DNA from: Isoetes taiwanensis
Lineage: Eukaryota > Streptophyta > Lycopodiopsida > Isoetales > Isoetaceae
NCBI GenBank assembly: GCA_021234155.1
Contig: JAJEKV010000062.1
Span: 3,445,305 to 3,509,304 of the forward strand
Reading direction: 5' to 3'
DNA length: 64,000 nt
In this document: piece after piece, positions 9,936-20,615 of the stretch
How the letters are laid out: the number at the start of each line of letters is the position of its first letter
How positions within the stretch are numbered: position 1 is the stretch's first letter
Notes under the pieces: generated by a model
Databases searched by the model: none
What the model saw: only the letters and a program-made list of their open reading frames with translations
What the model was told of the DNA's origin: nothing
Translations under genes and position numbers: made by a program

Positions 9936-11504
9936 GATTTTGGCCGAAGGTTGGGTTGGGCGATTGCTTTTTTTTTTTTCTAAGTGGGTTTTATTCCAAT
10001 GGTTCAATTTTGGCTATTTTCTTAGTTTCCTTCCTATGATCTCGCGGGACAGGGGCCGGATTCATGGATCTGGAAGTGGCTGCAGCAGAGTTGCCGGAGT
10101 TGGCTGGGTTGCTTCTAGTTTTGTGCAGGGCTCCATATGCTTTACAGGGCATCTGATTTACGGTTGCATCTGGGTCTTGCATTGAAAAGCAGTTGTTTCC
10201 TTTTTTATGAGGGCCGATTCATGCATCTGCCCTCATTTGCAAATCTTGGGCTGCACAGTCCGAAGCTTCAGGCTGCTCGGAGTTCTGATCATATCCGAGA
10301 GCAGATCCGGACGATCTTCGCAGCAAAGCGACGCCCTTGTCTTCCTCGCTTGACGATCTTCTGCTATCTCTGCAGAGTTGCCTCTTTAGCAATCTTCCGA
10401 AGCTATCTTCGGACTGTGCTTGGCGATCTTCTGCTTAGCAGCGATGCCGCTTGCCTCTTTAGCTCTTTTTGGCTCTGCTAGCAGCGATGCCTGCCTGTTT
10501 GCCCTCACCGGAGCTTATCAGGTTCAGGCTTGAACGAACCACCGAAATGCGCATGTATTTGCACATTTTGGTGTATCCAATGTTTATACGTCATAATTCA
10601 ATGGTTTAACAATGTTTCAAACTTAAAAAAAATACAAAAAGGTTACACTTAGCGATAAGGTTACACTTAGCGATAAGATTCAGGTTTGAATAGTTAATTT
10701 GGCAACTTTTGGCTTTACCCTTTCTAGGCTAATGTTCAAATGGTTTTGCTACAGGTAACCGAGTCTATCCTTCCATTCCATACAAGGATATGCCTGCTAC
10801 TTTTTGGTGCTCTCTAAACTTTACTGAAGTTCTAAATCAGCATAATAAGACTTGGTATACCTCAATGTTTTAAGACAGCGTATTGCCGAAAAATGCTATA
10901 TTTCTGTTTTAACTACCAGCATATGAGATTTTGTGCTTTGTTGCTCAAGGATGTTGTTTATGTTTTGACTACTAGATTTGTTGTGCGTTAAGGACCTAAA
11001 CTATTACACCTATTAAGGATTTGGATGACTATGGTATTTCTAAAGACTGATGACAAAATTATTTGTAGCGCCTTAAATGGCTTTAACTCTGTTAGTTATG
11101 TGATGCCATGGGATTTCATAGCTAAAGGAAAAAATTAATAGAATCATATTACATGCTTTTGTTTTTTGATATTATTGTATCTTATTCATTTCTATTCTTC
11201 TCAAAAAGAATCTAATTTGGTGTTTAATGAGATTATTTCAAAATGAACAAAGTTGTTCAAATGAAGTGACTTATATTATTTTCTAAGAACATCCATATCA
11301 GGGGCTAGATGTAGATTGCACTTGTCTATTTCTAATTTTTTCAAATGGAACTATAAGGCCTAAGACTGTTGTTTCCTATGGTCTTAATAGACTCAAAGAG
11401 TTTTTTTTTTAATAAGCATTTGGATGCAGATAATCAACATGGATAGGAACGCAGGCAAAGCCATTTGGAGAGCAAGATACAAGGATAACAAATAAGATAC
11501 TCTA
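9936..11504. other. No assignable gene; short local repeats
   Basis: Around 10290-10500 the text repeats GATCTTC, GCAGCGATGCC and TTGCCTCTTTAGC several times, as in a region built by local duplication. An 18-bp tandem repeat GGTTACACTTAGCGATAA lies at 10641-10658 and 10659-10676. The rest, to about 11.5 kb, is AT-rich with no feature recognised. Confidence 0.4.
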
Positions 11505-12129
11505 ATTCTAGAATGGGACTCGCATGAAACCAACAAACCGAACTTGCTTCTCATTCATCTCAGCAGATTTTCTACAATGGTGGATAGTGGGTAGCCGCAC
11601 ACATGCGAACTACCCATAAAAAATAAAGGGAAAATCCAATTATATCATTTGGACCCCAACAAAATACAATGCTAATAGAGACTGGGCTAGTGTACCTGCC
11701 GAAAGCTTATCACCGGGATTAAAAAACCCCGCCCTTTCGGGTTTTCGAGGAAAAACCCTAGTGATAAGCCTTCGGCAAGGGGCTTGGACAAACGTAAGGC
11801 ATAAAAATCGCTCCCAAAACCCACGAATGGAAAAGTCGAAACAGATGCCGCTCGCTAACCTGTACCTGCACATCACCAACAAAACAACAAGACAAAACAA
11901 ACCTCACAGAGTGGAGGGGCTGATTACGCGCGTGCCACGCGATAAAAATACAATAACAAAGAAGGGGGGGAGGGTGGGTTCAAAGAGAATAAGGTACTGC
12001 TGAGAGAGAAGAGGAAGCGCCGATGAGAAGTCGAAGCAGAAACGCGCCTAAAATAGCGAACTCCCAAATAGAACGGGCATGCGCCGCCCCCATGCATGCA
12101 AAACATGCATGCTCGTCCCATTCTAGAAT
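11505..12129 (-). repeat. Hairpin-rich repeat family, copy 1
   Basis: Read on the minus strand, this is a relative of the repeat at 46719-47445. Its ends are a 22-bp inverted pair, ATTCTAGAATGGGAC-GA-GCATG against ATTCTAGAATGGGAC-TC-GCATG (11505-11526 and 12108-12129). Inside, in minus-strand order, are CATGCATG palindromes, the CGCGTGGCACGCG palindrome, CCTC...GAGG, then hairpin I (11769-11705, arms GCTTATCAC/GTGATAAGC), hairpin II (11657-11628, TCCAA/TTGGA) and hairpin III (11615-11589, GGGTAG/CTACCC). A further hairpin, GATCCGA/TCGGATC, lies just outside at 12133-12152. The frames inside are not shared with the other copy, so this does not look protein-coding. It may be a non-autonomous transposon or a structured RNA gene. 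Confidence 0.65.
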
Positions 12130-12152
12130 GGCGATCCGATGTCTCGGATCGA

Positions 12153-13172
12153 TGGGATCAGTGGAATTTAGGGCACATGGTTAACATATTATGGACTTGC
12201 AGAAAATCATGTTATAGAATAATATATTAATTATAGAAGATATGGATGCAGATAACCCAAGGCATATGGCATGTTCTTAAGGGCAAGTATAAGGTGGCCA
12301 TCTAGTACGAAATTAAGGATAATATGATAAATAATAGATTGAGATGAGCCATGGTGGAAACATATTTTATGAAGAAAATAAGATACTACTAATCATTAAC
12401 AAGAATGGTTTTGATAAAATACAGATATGGCGGACAAAAGAAGATTCGAATATACAGAAAACTGAATCTGACCCTCGAAATCATTGTTACAATTGGAGGA
12501 TGGGTAGGCATGGGTCGTACCAAACTAGACAGTCGGATATGGCATGGAAATAGATATGACGATGCACACCCGTAGTACTGTCGGTAGCAAGGACATGACT
12601 TCTGCTTTTTAGGGTTTATAGGAAATGCTTATATAGACATAAATGCATTGCTCAAACAAAAGAACAGAGCTATTCCATGCTGGATCATACGACCCCTAAT
12701 ATAGGCAGAAAGAAAGGGGATCTTAATATGGCTACAAGATAGAGGATTGTTGAGGAAAAGTAGAAGTTAGGCAATAAAAAGATATAACCATCATTCAATT
12801 AAATTGGGATTATGTCTATTCCAAAATCGCGCCGTATAAGCATTGTATTGACCATTATATTGAATTAACCACACTTTTGCACTGTGTTCATTTTCGGGCT
12901 AGGAAGATGCATTTTATGTTAAAATGCAAAGGCATTCAAATATTCGATGCAAATGACCCATATTATGACAGAATGTTGGCAATAGAAAAAGCAGGAAATT
13001 GCTTATTAATTCGCACATTCACGGACGACAACGAAATCTAAACATTGAAATTGTAATGCTTTACGAATAAATAACGCAAGCAAGTTGCTACAAAGCGAGA
13101 TTTTTTTAGGGTTCAAATCGAAGGTGGCGCGATTTGCTTGGCATAAATAACGCATTATAATAGAACATAATC
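12153..13172. other. No assignable gene
   Basis: AT-rich sequence with only short frames. One GGCGCGATTT half-site of the palindrome family seen at 14-20 kb occurs near 13125. Confidence 0.4.
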
Positions 13173-13406
13173 TTAAAAACTAATCCGATTCATCGCCGCC
13201 AGCGCCGCAGCGTCCCGAGATCCCGGCCGATCATGAACAAACCATGCTCGATTCCATATAAGATGGATTACAACATCAAAGGGATCAGGATAGAAGCGGA
13301 CGGGATTCATAGCAACGACATCAAGCCAGTCCTGAAGTTCTATTTCTAGCTCGCGGCACCTGCAGAGGTCCGCATGGTTCATCTTGCAGGTAATAGAATG
13401 TGCCAT
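13173..13406 (-). CDS. Small uncharacterised protein, 77 codons
   Basis: An ATG at 13406 opens a 77-codon frame (MAHSITCKMNHADLCRCREL...). It has a cysteine-rich start (C-x6-C-x-C), a tryptophan-rich centre (DWLDVVAMN, LIWNRAWFVHD) and an Ala-rich end, closed by TAA. A canonical TATA box stands about 55 bases upstream on the same strand, supporting transcription. I do not recognise the family. It may be an independent small gene or the last exon of the minus-strand locus upstream. Confidence 0.4.
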   Translation of the reverse strand: MAHSITCKMNHADLCRCRELEIELQDWLDVVAMNPVRFYPDPFDVVIHLIWNRAWFVHDRPGSRDAAALAAMNRISF

Positions 13407-13461
13407 AATAACAAGCAGAAGGCAGAGACCGAAGCCGATGGTTTGCCAATTTCATGCATGC

Positions 13462-13470
13462 CTATTTATA
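13462..13470 (-). promoter_or_regulatory. TATA box for the 77-codon ORF
   Basis: The minus strand reads GTGTATAAATAGGCATGC, a textbook plant TATA element, 56 bases before the ATG at 13406. Confidence 0.5.
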
Positions 13471-14014
13471 CACACCTAAATTATTGACAGTAGATACATA
13501 CAAATTATTGCAAGTATAGCAAACCATACACATAATATAAAAAACAATACGCATTATGTAACCAATAATGCTGATATATAAGAACACAATATATATTCAA
13601 AACCTTTTCGTAAAGTATATTTCATATTCAAAACTTTTTGGAAAGTGTATTTCCCGTGATACATATATAAAAAAAAGTTCCCTTTCTAGAACGATCTTCT
13701 CTAGGTCCCCCGCCAATTTCCCTGTCCGATTAATGGGTATAGTGTTTGTATCTCTTCTAATCGCTTTTCCCCTGAAGCTATTTCGCGGCAAGATACCGAC
13801 AAAACGAAGCAGAAGTCATCTTTTGTCAAAATCTTCGGGATGATAGGATGGTGGATTTAGTGATCGTGGACTGATTGAAGCAACACTTCAAAGCGCCATC
13901 ATCAACTATAATGATGTCTTCCTTCTCCGAACGCCCAAGTCATCCATCATGTCGCCAAGCATTTCACAAATATTTTTTTACCCGTAGGATCCTTCGGGTT
14001 ATTGAATGACTTAC

Positions 14015-14280
14015 ATTTGCTCGATCCCAAACAGATGCCCAATCTCTATGTAACTCGGGAACTACTCTCAAAACTTCCTCAGATATTTCTATTCTCCATC
14101 GACGACCAAATTGCAATAAACCAAATAAAGTGAAAGCTTGGTCTAACATCTCCTTCAGATACGGTGACGGATATGCCCATTTCAGATATGTCTCAAATGG
14201 TTTCGTGCATACCATGATAAAGGGAATTGTGCTTTAGGTAACGCTTTTGCGCAGCACTCCATTCAAATCGAACACCAGAA
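14015..14280 (-). other. Candidate exon with GTAAGT donor
   Basis: The minus strand reads PFETYLKWAYPSPYLKEM, then a leucine-rich segment, ending DWASVWDRAN immediately before GTAAGT at 14014-14009. The intron upstream (about 14290-14452) opens with a GTATGT donor and holds three copies of the GGCGCG palindrome family. Confidence 0.4.
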
Positions 14281-14328
14281 TTTTGAGGAAACTAGATTAG
14301 GTCTCAGAATAATAAAGCACACACTTGT

Positions 14329-14440
14329 GCCCGGCGCGATTTTCAATTCTCGTTTGAATAATTGAAATCGCTACCGGCGCGCATTTTCAATTTGGTTTGA
14401 AGAATTGAAATCGCTACCGGGCGCGATTTTCATTTCGCTT
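14329..14440. repeat. Palindrome-family tandem repeat (14.3 kb cluster)
   Basis: About 2.5 copies of a unit of roughly 47 bp, AATTGAAATCGCTACCGG followed by CGCGATTTTCAATT. It contains half or full GGCGCG palindromes at 14334, 14368 and 14416. It lies within an apparent intron of the minus-strand locus. Confidence 0.6.
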
Positions 14441-15038
14441 GATTAACATACCTTTTCGTTCCTCGCTCAACATCCGCAATGATGAGCTTATTCTCGGCCG
14501 TCTTCGGATTCCGCCGGTGTCGACCACATCACTTAGTGTTTGAACTATGGTTGATACTTCATTACTCTTTATGCTAACCCGACTCGAAGCTTTCGGAATC
14601 CATCAGATCATCTAGGATTTTGTCTTCTTCGCTTATGCTACCTACATCCACTTCCGCCGATTTTTCAATGTGATTGGAATGAAAGGCACGCCTCTACCGC
14701 ATAGTTAAGCCGCCGCTTGTCGATATTCTTCTTTATGCCCTCTAGATGCTTTCTCATTTCTTCCCGGCTCTGCTGACCCGGTCTGCGCGGTAATGGGACT
14801 TAGAGCTGGAAGCTTTATTTTTTGCACTACCTAACGGACCCCTAGGTGCCACCTCTAGCACTTTCGAAAAAATATCAAAGGAAGTCCTTGGCTTGACCAT
14901 CGAGACCACACTTTGGCATTTCCTAGCTAGCTTCAGAGCTTCCCACCGACATAACCTTCAACATGAAACTCCCAACACGTAGACTCTAAAGGGCGAAGTC
15001 TTCAATCGAAAACTCGAAGGGCCAAAGAAAACCCGTAC

Positions 15039-15818
15039 TTATTCAGCCTCCCTTATCGCCGTCAAGTAGCTCATACTTGATTGGTGAATTAAGGGCGATT
15101 GGTCGACCTGCTTTTCTTTTTCCTCTTCCTCTTCGATCCTCTTCAAAGTCCACATCGCATAGTCTCCTTCCCTTTGTCTTGACATTGGATTCGACATAAA
15201 AATATTTTTCAATAGGGGTTCATCTAGCCGATAGCACCGCCAAGCAATCTTCTCACCTTCCGGTTTCCCCCTTGAGTCTTTCATATTCTTTATCATCCAT
15301 AATGGCTATCATAAGGACTAGCACATGTGAGATCTTACTTTCGGCAATTAAACTCACTATCTTTGTTTTCATCTATCATTCCGCTTGCCTCATCACTTTA
15401 ATGCATTCGACATCATTTGCAGCAGCTAGTGCATATGCGTAGGACATGTCGGAGTGGCAAACTGTCACGATAGTATAATGCATCTCAGTCGTCAAACCAC
15501 CGCATGTGTTGAAGAAGGTGCTGTAATCATCTGTCCATCTCGTGCCCACGGCTATCAAGAACAAATAGAGTGATGTCGGTTGGCCCTTCACCCACCCTCC
15601 GGCATGGCACATTTATAACCGTGGACACCTTATAGAAAAAAAGGAGACTCGTTTCTGCCGTCTTCTTCACCAAAGCAACTTTTCTTTTTAGGTCGACGCA
15701 ACTTTCGTCGTGAATCCTTAAGAGTTGCCACATTCTTCGCCTTTTTCTGCTTCACAAAATCTTTTGACCAGAATACATATTTCTTAATGTCATCATTAGA
15801 TACGTTGTACTTTTGCAT
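15039..15818 (-). other. Candidate exons of the minus-strand locus
   Basis: Three overlapping minus-strand readings: KYNVSNDDIKKYVFWSKDF (15818 onward), GEGPTDITLFVLDSRGHEMD (about 15590-15530) passing by frameshift into TRWTDDYSTFFNTCGGLTTE and the Ala-rich YALAAANDVECIKV (to 15376), and KIAWRCYRLDEPLL (15296-15039). Codon patterns look real, but at least two frameshifts are needed. Confidence 0.35.
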
Positions 15819-15933
15819 TAAGCCTATCTCTCGATAACATCATGTCTCCCCGAGAGCCTTTTGCGGTTCTTCGCCCAATGCCTTTTTTCAGACTTTCATA
15901 TTTTTATCGATTCGCATGCATCTTCAAAAGATG

Positions 15934-16404
15934 TCAAGTGCTTTGTCGCAGACGTTTTTTGTAGATAACTTCCTTTTTCTCGATGCAACTATCTAGAATA
16001 GAGATTAATTCTGCCAGATCATCCAATCCTTGTGCCTTTCTCATTTTTGTGATATGTATATCAAAAATAGACGTTATCTTGAGGGAAACCCGCCATAACG
16101 AATCGGCAACTTCTTTTCCGAATAGGCGTCCCAAAATTCGTTCCACTTTTCCCATACCTGGTCAGAAGAAAAAACAATCTTGCAGGCATCCTTTGGCACC
16201 GTTTGCTCTTCTGTGCCAGCTTGTGCATCCCCTTTTTTCTTCTTTGATCTAGTGCCCTTGGTCTTGTCCTGTATTATGGTTTGGCACAGTGTCCTTTCTA
16301 GTAATTTGAATTCGGCACTCTTAGATTGCCCTTGTCTGGTCGGCATTGGTTTTCCATATTCGATCCATTGGTTACGAGCGTGCCGCAACTGCTCCACATA
16401 CGGA
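15934..16404 (-). other. Candidate exon of the minus-strand locus
   Basis: It starts after a TTGCAG acceptor at 16405 with PYVEQLRHARNQWIEYGKP. A lysine-rich linker and VWEKWNEFWDAYSEKKLPI follow. Reading then continues in a second frame (KITSIFDIHITKMRKAQ) to LRQST and a stop. A one-base frameshift near 16085 separates the two readings. Confidence 0.4.
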
Positions 16405-16449
16405 CTGCAAAATATGGGCCGTTAGATAAAAAAAATAGACAGGCCGTGA

Positions 16450-16730
16450 AAGTAACAATATAAAAGCGCCAGCGGGCGTTTCGCATCCGACGGATTTACA
16501 AAGAACGGCGCCGGGCGCGATTTCTTCACGATGAAGAATTCGCGCCAGGCGCGTTTCTTGTAAATCCATCACAATAACAACATAAAAAGCTGGCGCCCGG
16601 TAGCGTTTTAATAATCACGTATTTAAAAACGCACCTGGGCGCCATCTCTTCATGTATGCCATATGAAGAAATCGGCGCCCGGGCTTTTTGTAAAATACGC
16701 GGATTAGATTAAAACGCCACCGGGCGCATT
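16450..16730. repeat. Palindrome-family cluster (16.5 kb)
   Basis: Seven GCGCC/GGCGC-type palindromes in 280 bp, including CGCCGGGCGCG (about 16509), CGCGCCAGGCGCG (about 16541), GGCGCCCGG and CACCGGGCGC. Most are flanked by A/T-rich AAATC or GATTT. They sit inside the intron between exons ending at 16762 and starting at 16404. Confidence 0.65.
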
Positions 16731-16761
16731 TTGGAACGCTATGTGTGGGAAAATAAAATAC

Positions 16762-17882
16762 CTTTTGTATAGGAATGTCTTTTCCCATGTCATTCAAGAT
16801 GGCCGATTTCGCTAATTTCGGCTGGCCGTTGTTGAGCCACCGAGGAACCAGGCAATTTCGACCAATACAGTCTATATAGAATAACCGATTTCCGTTTTTG
16901 TGCTTGATCGATCAAAACCTTCAGCCTCCAATCGAATCGCTGGCCATCTATTATCATGAAGTGAATATCGAGGTTGCCAATTAAATCTTCAAGTTTATTC
17001 CATATCAACACCTTCTTCGTCTTCATATCAAAAGGCACCACATCGGCCGACATTGGCACTCGGCCCCGGTTTTCTATCATCTTTGTTGACTATTTCCATT
17101 GCGGCCGCTTGTCGTGATCTTCGCCGACAAACATAGCCGCCGTGGACCAAAAGCCCTGTCGACATGGATAGGATCGCGGAAGCTAAGGCCCGTGGATACT
17201 TGTCGCATATTTTTGAGTTTGCTCATGGCCTCTAACTGTCTCGCCTTTGTCATCATCACTAGTCATATCCGTAATGCCTAGAACGCCCGGTGTTTCCCGG
17301 CTCTAGAACTTGCATCTTCCTTCTCTTTTAAAGCTTGTAGGTACGTGACTAGTCGACGGACTTTATCTTGATTGCTCTCCTCACACGGAGAGACCTTCAC
17401 ATATTGTTTTGGTGTCAATAGATCACCACCGACCAACCAAATTTGAAGAGGTTATCTTCGCCTCATCCGTTCTTAGGGCGATCTCCTTAAAGGGCGGCAT
17501 CGCAATAATTTAACTTCTTCAATACTTTTTTTTTTTTTCGACCGCTTCAAGTAATAACGGAACAAGTAAGAATCGCCCCGTTCTTCAGATGTGATCGTAA
17601 TACCTTGTTTCTTCATTTGATCTGTTTCCTTAACTCTAGACATGAAAATCGATCCGTCTTTCCGCTAGTCTTGAAGATCTCCACATACCATTCAAAGCCC
17701 TCGGTAGATCTTCTTCGACATGGAGGCTCTACCCGAGCCTTCATTATTCCTGGTCAGATCGCCAATGGTCACAACGTGTGCCAAACGCAAGAATCGATAC
17801 ATCTTCATCCGTTTTGGTTTTTTTGCGGCAGATGTCCTCGACCGCGCAAGCAGCTTTTTTCTTTTCACAATTTTAGAAGATC
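16762..17882 (-). other. Candidate exon(s) of the minus-strand locus
   Basis: It begins after a TTTCAG acceptor at 17883-17885 with a strongly basic stretch (KIVKRKKLLARSRTS), passes through several frame changes, and includes the clean segment at 17080-16790 with VPFDMKTKKVLIWNKLEDLI and FMIIDGQRFDWRLKVLI. It ends at an AAAAG|GTATTT donor at 16760-16762. The clean segment looks like a folded alpha/beta domain, but I cannot name it. Confidence 0.4.
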
Positions 17883-17984
17883 CTGAAAGTTACAATCATG
17901 TGGTGAGTAATGAAATCGCGCCAAAAACATAAATTGTACACAGGAAAAGTAGCAGAGACAACAAAAAACAATCATCTCTACATT

Positions 17985-18006
17985 ATAAATCGCGCCGAGC
18001 GCGTTT
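17985..18006. repeat. Palindrome-family site
   Basis: AAATCGCGCCGAGCGCGTTT, an almost perfect full-length copy of the palindrome, in the intron following the candidate first exon. Confidence 0.6.
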
Positions 18007-18364
18007 TTAAGAGGGGCCCTACAGACACTTCTCTTTTATAAGAGACATACTAGGCTACAAAAAAGACTTGTCAAAAGAACTGGAGAATACAGAACAAAAG
18101 TATAAACAAACAAGTCTGCAAGAAACTATAATTAAACGGTCTACATTATACAAAATGGAGAATACAAAACAAAAAACACAGAGTACAGGAGAAGATTATA
18201 ACAAAAAACACACAAAACAAGGTAGTAAAAGCAGTAGAAATGACACAGAAACAATATAAAAGGTAGAAAATACACAGAGACACGCATACACAGAAAATAC
18301 ATCCTAAAAACCTAACAAAAAAAGGGACACAGAAATCAATTACAAAACAAAAAACAGATCAATT

Positions 18365-18487
18365 ACCTGAGGCGCTTGTTGGATTTGTGCTTTCGCTTGT
18401 TCAGAAACCTCCGTGCCCGGATTTGTGCTTTGGCTGTCGCCCACCTCTACCAGCGCCTCGGCCGCGCCCAGATCCTCTAGACGCCAT
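18365..18487 (-). other. Candidate first exon, Gly/Arg-rich
   Basis: The ATG at 18487 begins MASRGSGRGRGAGRGGRQ, an RG-rich tail common at the start of nucleic-acid-binding proteins. The frame stops at 18401; another frame of the same exon is open to a CAG|GTAATT donor at 18364-18365. Either the first frame was damaged or the second is the coding one. Confidence 0.35.
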
Positions 18488-18770
18488 AGAACTGCAAGTG
18501 CGGATAGTATGAGACTGGGGTTTTGGTTTGAACTTATATGTATGCGTTCATAATCTAGGCCGCCGATTTACAAACCGTAGAATTCAAATTCAAGCGTCCT
18601 TTTAAATTTATACATTTAATTAACCGTTTGTCCGGCCATTTACAAATTTAAATTGTGTTTTTCTTTTTAGTGCAATTTCAAGATAACAATTAATTATTAA
18701 TTTCAAGAAACGATATGTGGCAATCTACTATCACCTAATCGGCCACCTACTATCGAGCCCAAGATCATTC

Positions 18771-18919
18771 CTACTATCGAGTGCCCAAGAACAATCGACT
18801 ATCGAGCCCAAGATCCGTTCGATCGATCAAGATTCGTTCAATCCCATTCGATCGATCGAGCCTTCAATCCATTCGATCGAGCCGCCTTCAATTCCCATTC
18901 GATGTCGGGCCGAACTATG
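18771..18919 (+). other. Candidate 5' exon with GTGAGT donor
   Basis: A plus-strand leader built from repeated TCGATCGA and CCATTCGATCGAGCC words (about 18815-18900) ends with ATGTCGGGCCGAACTATG at 18902-18919, directly before GTGAGT. This could be a first exon encoding only MSGRTM before splicing. Whether it joins the exon at 19149 is unknown. Confidence 0.3.
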
Positions 18920-19148
18920 GTGAGTGTGATTCCATTCAATGCATTCTCTTGTTCTCTATTTTTCGTCCCTCTATTTTTACAATCCATTCGGTTCTTTATC
19001 GCTAATGGGGAGAAGAATGCTATATTTTAACAAAGAAACTTGAAGCCGAGTAGGCTCATGTAAAATCGAAGATCTGAATCCAAGTTCTATGTGTCATGGT
19101 GTTCCTCTTGGAAACTTTTTTTAAGATTTCCATTATAAACCTGCAATT

Positions 19149-19247
19149 ATGAAGATGAGGCTCTTCCAAGAAGACATCCCGGTGCATATACGGCTTGGTG
19201 AAAGTGTGGGCACATTTGTAGCATGGCCAAAAGAACGTCGAAAAAAG
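19149..19247 (+). other. Candidate exon, CACTA-associated domain type
   Basis: Thirty-three codons from an ATG to an AAAAAG|GTATGT donor. The core IPVHIRLGESVGTFVAWPK resembles the G-x-x-x-G(T/S)F(V/L)xWPK signature of the En/Spm (CACTA) transposase-associated region found beside Ulp1-like domains in plant elements. That is resemblance by eye only. If right, it supports a CACTA-like origin for the palindrome-bearing locus. Confidence 0.35.
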
Positions 19248-19487
19248 GTATGTATATTTGGATATTCAAAAAGAATGAATATATCATAACATCTGCGTGA
19301 TGTTGTGAATTTTGAATTCTGCGGATGTTCTTTAGCCAAATATATCATCCCCATGAAACTACACATTAATGAAAATATGTAGTTTCTTGGGGTTGGTCAT
19401 AATCGGGTGGAGGGCATCAAAAGGATTCAATGTTTTCGACATTGCATAAAAAACATAATAAACTAATGACAGAAAAGTATAGTGCAA

Positions 19488-19576
19488 AATTGCGCCAGGC
19501 GCGAGTTTGTATTCATATTCCAAAAAAGTGTATGTACATTTCTTCTTCTACAAAAATGCGCCAGGCGCGAATTCTT
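19488..19576. repeat. Palindrome-family sites (19.5 kb)
   Basis: Two copies of TGCGCCAGGCGCGA about 68 bp apart, just past the end of the minus-strand reading frame that stops at 19584. Confidence 0.65.
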
Positions 19577-19583
19577 TCTATCT

Positions 19584-20216
19584 CTACAATCTGTCACATA
19601 GGCCCACTTCATCGGCCCAATACCGCAAAAAGTCCCACCTGTACCACTGTGATATGACAGGATCCTCATCTTCCCTGCGAATGTCGAGTCTCCAAACCAG
19701 AGTGTTGTATCGATCCTTGATACTATAAATCAAATCCTCGTACTTATTTGTTGGCATGAGCCTTACTAAGAGCATGAGGAGCCGCATATGTCCATGCGAT
19801 GGAAGTGTTCCCATGGCCCCATGGTTCGAAAATAGGGGAGTTCCTCCCCTAAAAATCCGCCCACTTGTGTTAAATTCCGATTCTCTTGAAAATTTTCCGG
19901 CAATATTCCGGCAAAAATTAACAAATTTTCGGCAAAATACACTAAAAACTACACTAACATATATTTTTTCCGGTAGCCTCAAATAGCTAACGGCATTTTT
20001 ACTGGTTAGACTCATTGCTATTTTCGAGCCCTGCATGGCCCCTGATACAGACTGTCTAATGGAATCTCCAACTCTCTTTGAACGTTTTGAACATCACAAT
20101 CAAGTAATATCTTGTACAGGGTCCAGAGTTGATGGTCGTCCAGGGGAAGTGTATTTGAACTAGAACCATCCAGTGTAGGATCAGCCAGTGTCCATGCATA
20201 AGGAAAATCCATGGCA
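19584..20216 (-). pseudogene. Minus-strand exon split by a hAT MITE
   Basis: After a TTCTAG acceptor at 20217 the exon reads from ATG at 20212 through LPLDDHQLWTLYKILLDCDV and LEIPLDSLYQG, then is interrupted by the MITE. Beyond it the sequence resumes in another frame with PTNKYEDLIYSIKDRYNT and RRWD-like tryptophan-rich residues, ending RYWADEVGLCDRL at TAG 19584. The family is not recognised. The 150-codon frame reading through the MITE is an artefact of the insertion. Confidence 0.4.
19820..20033. mobile_element. hAT-type MITE, 214 bp, with 8-bp target duplication
   Basis: The ends are CATGGTTCGAAAATAG on the left and, reverse complemented, CAGGGCTCGAAAATAG on the right: 16-bp terminal inverted repeats with two mismatches and the CAGGG start typical of hAT elements. 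The flanking octamers CATGGCCC at 19812-19819 and 20034-20041 are identical, the 8-bp duplication expected of hAT transposition. There is no coding capacity. Confidence 0.9.
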
Positions 20217-20289
20217 CTAGAACGAGAGAAATTAAGTAATTAGCAAATGATATATATTTCTCTCCCCAGTAGAAGGATTCTGAACATAC

Positions 20290-20470
20290 ATAATTCAAAA
20301 CGCGCCAGGCGCGTTTGCTTTGTTTTTTTCACAGATCTATTTCACACGCGCCTGGCGCGATTTGTATAGAACCGTATGAAATAGAAAAGCCAAACTAAAA
20401 GCAGCGCCGGGCGCTTTGATTAACCTAGTGGAAAATTGGAAACAAAAATAGAAATCGCCAAGCGATTTCT
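20290..20470. repeat. Palindrome-family cluster (20.4 kb)
   Basis: Four sites: ACGCGCCAGGCGCGTTT (about 20298), ACGCGCCTGGCGCGATTT (about 20345), AGCGCCGGGCGCTTTG (about 20403) and a decayed ATCGCCAAGCGATTT (about 20454). They lie in the apparent intron upstream of the exon starting at 20216. Confidence 0.65.
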
Positions 20471-20615
20471 CCCATTCTAACATATTATTCTAACGAATGC
20501 ATAATGAGAATACATTATTTTAGTTCAATATTTAGTTCATTGTTTTAGTTCATTATTTAGAAGATGATAGAGGAAGAGCTAGTGAAATAGAATAAGAGCG
20601 CATCTGAAAAATCAT

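Larger units (their letters stand above)
13870..18487 (-). pseudogene. Multi-exon minus-strand locus of unknown family
   Basis: Several well-formed protein segments on the minus strand are joined by introns with recognisable splice sites. The order is a Gly/Arg-rich start (18487), a basic segment, a segment with DIHFMIIDGQRFDWRLKVLI, a segment with YVEQLRHARNQWIEYGKP, a segment with TDITLFVLDSRGH and TRWTDDY, and one ending DWASVWDRAN at a GTAAGT donor. Frameshifts and stops occur within segments, so the locus looks decayed. Its introns carry the GCGCCxGGCGC palindromes, which suggests a transposon whose protein binds these sites, as CACTA and similar elements bind subterminal repeats; that is inference. 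I do not recognise the protein family. Confidence 0.4.

Noticed and set aside
19584..20036. 150-codon minus-strand ORF taken as one protein
   Set aside because: It reads straight through the hAT MITE, so the central part is transposon sequence.
14329..20470. Repeated palindromes considered as a CRISPR array
   Set aside because: Spacing is irregular, from tens of bases to kilobases, and the setting is clearly eukaryotic.
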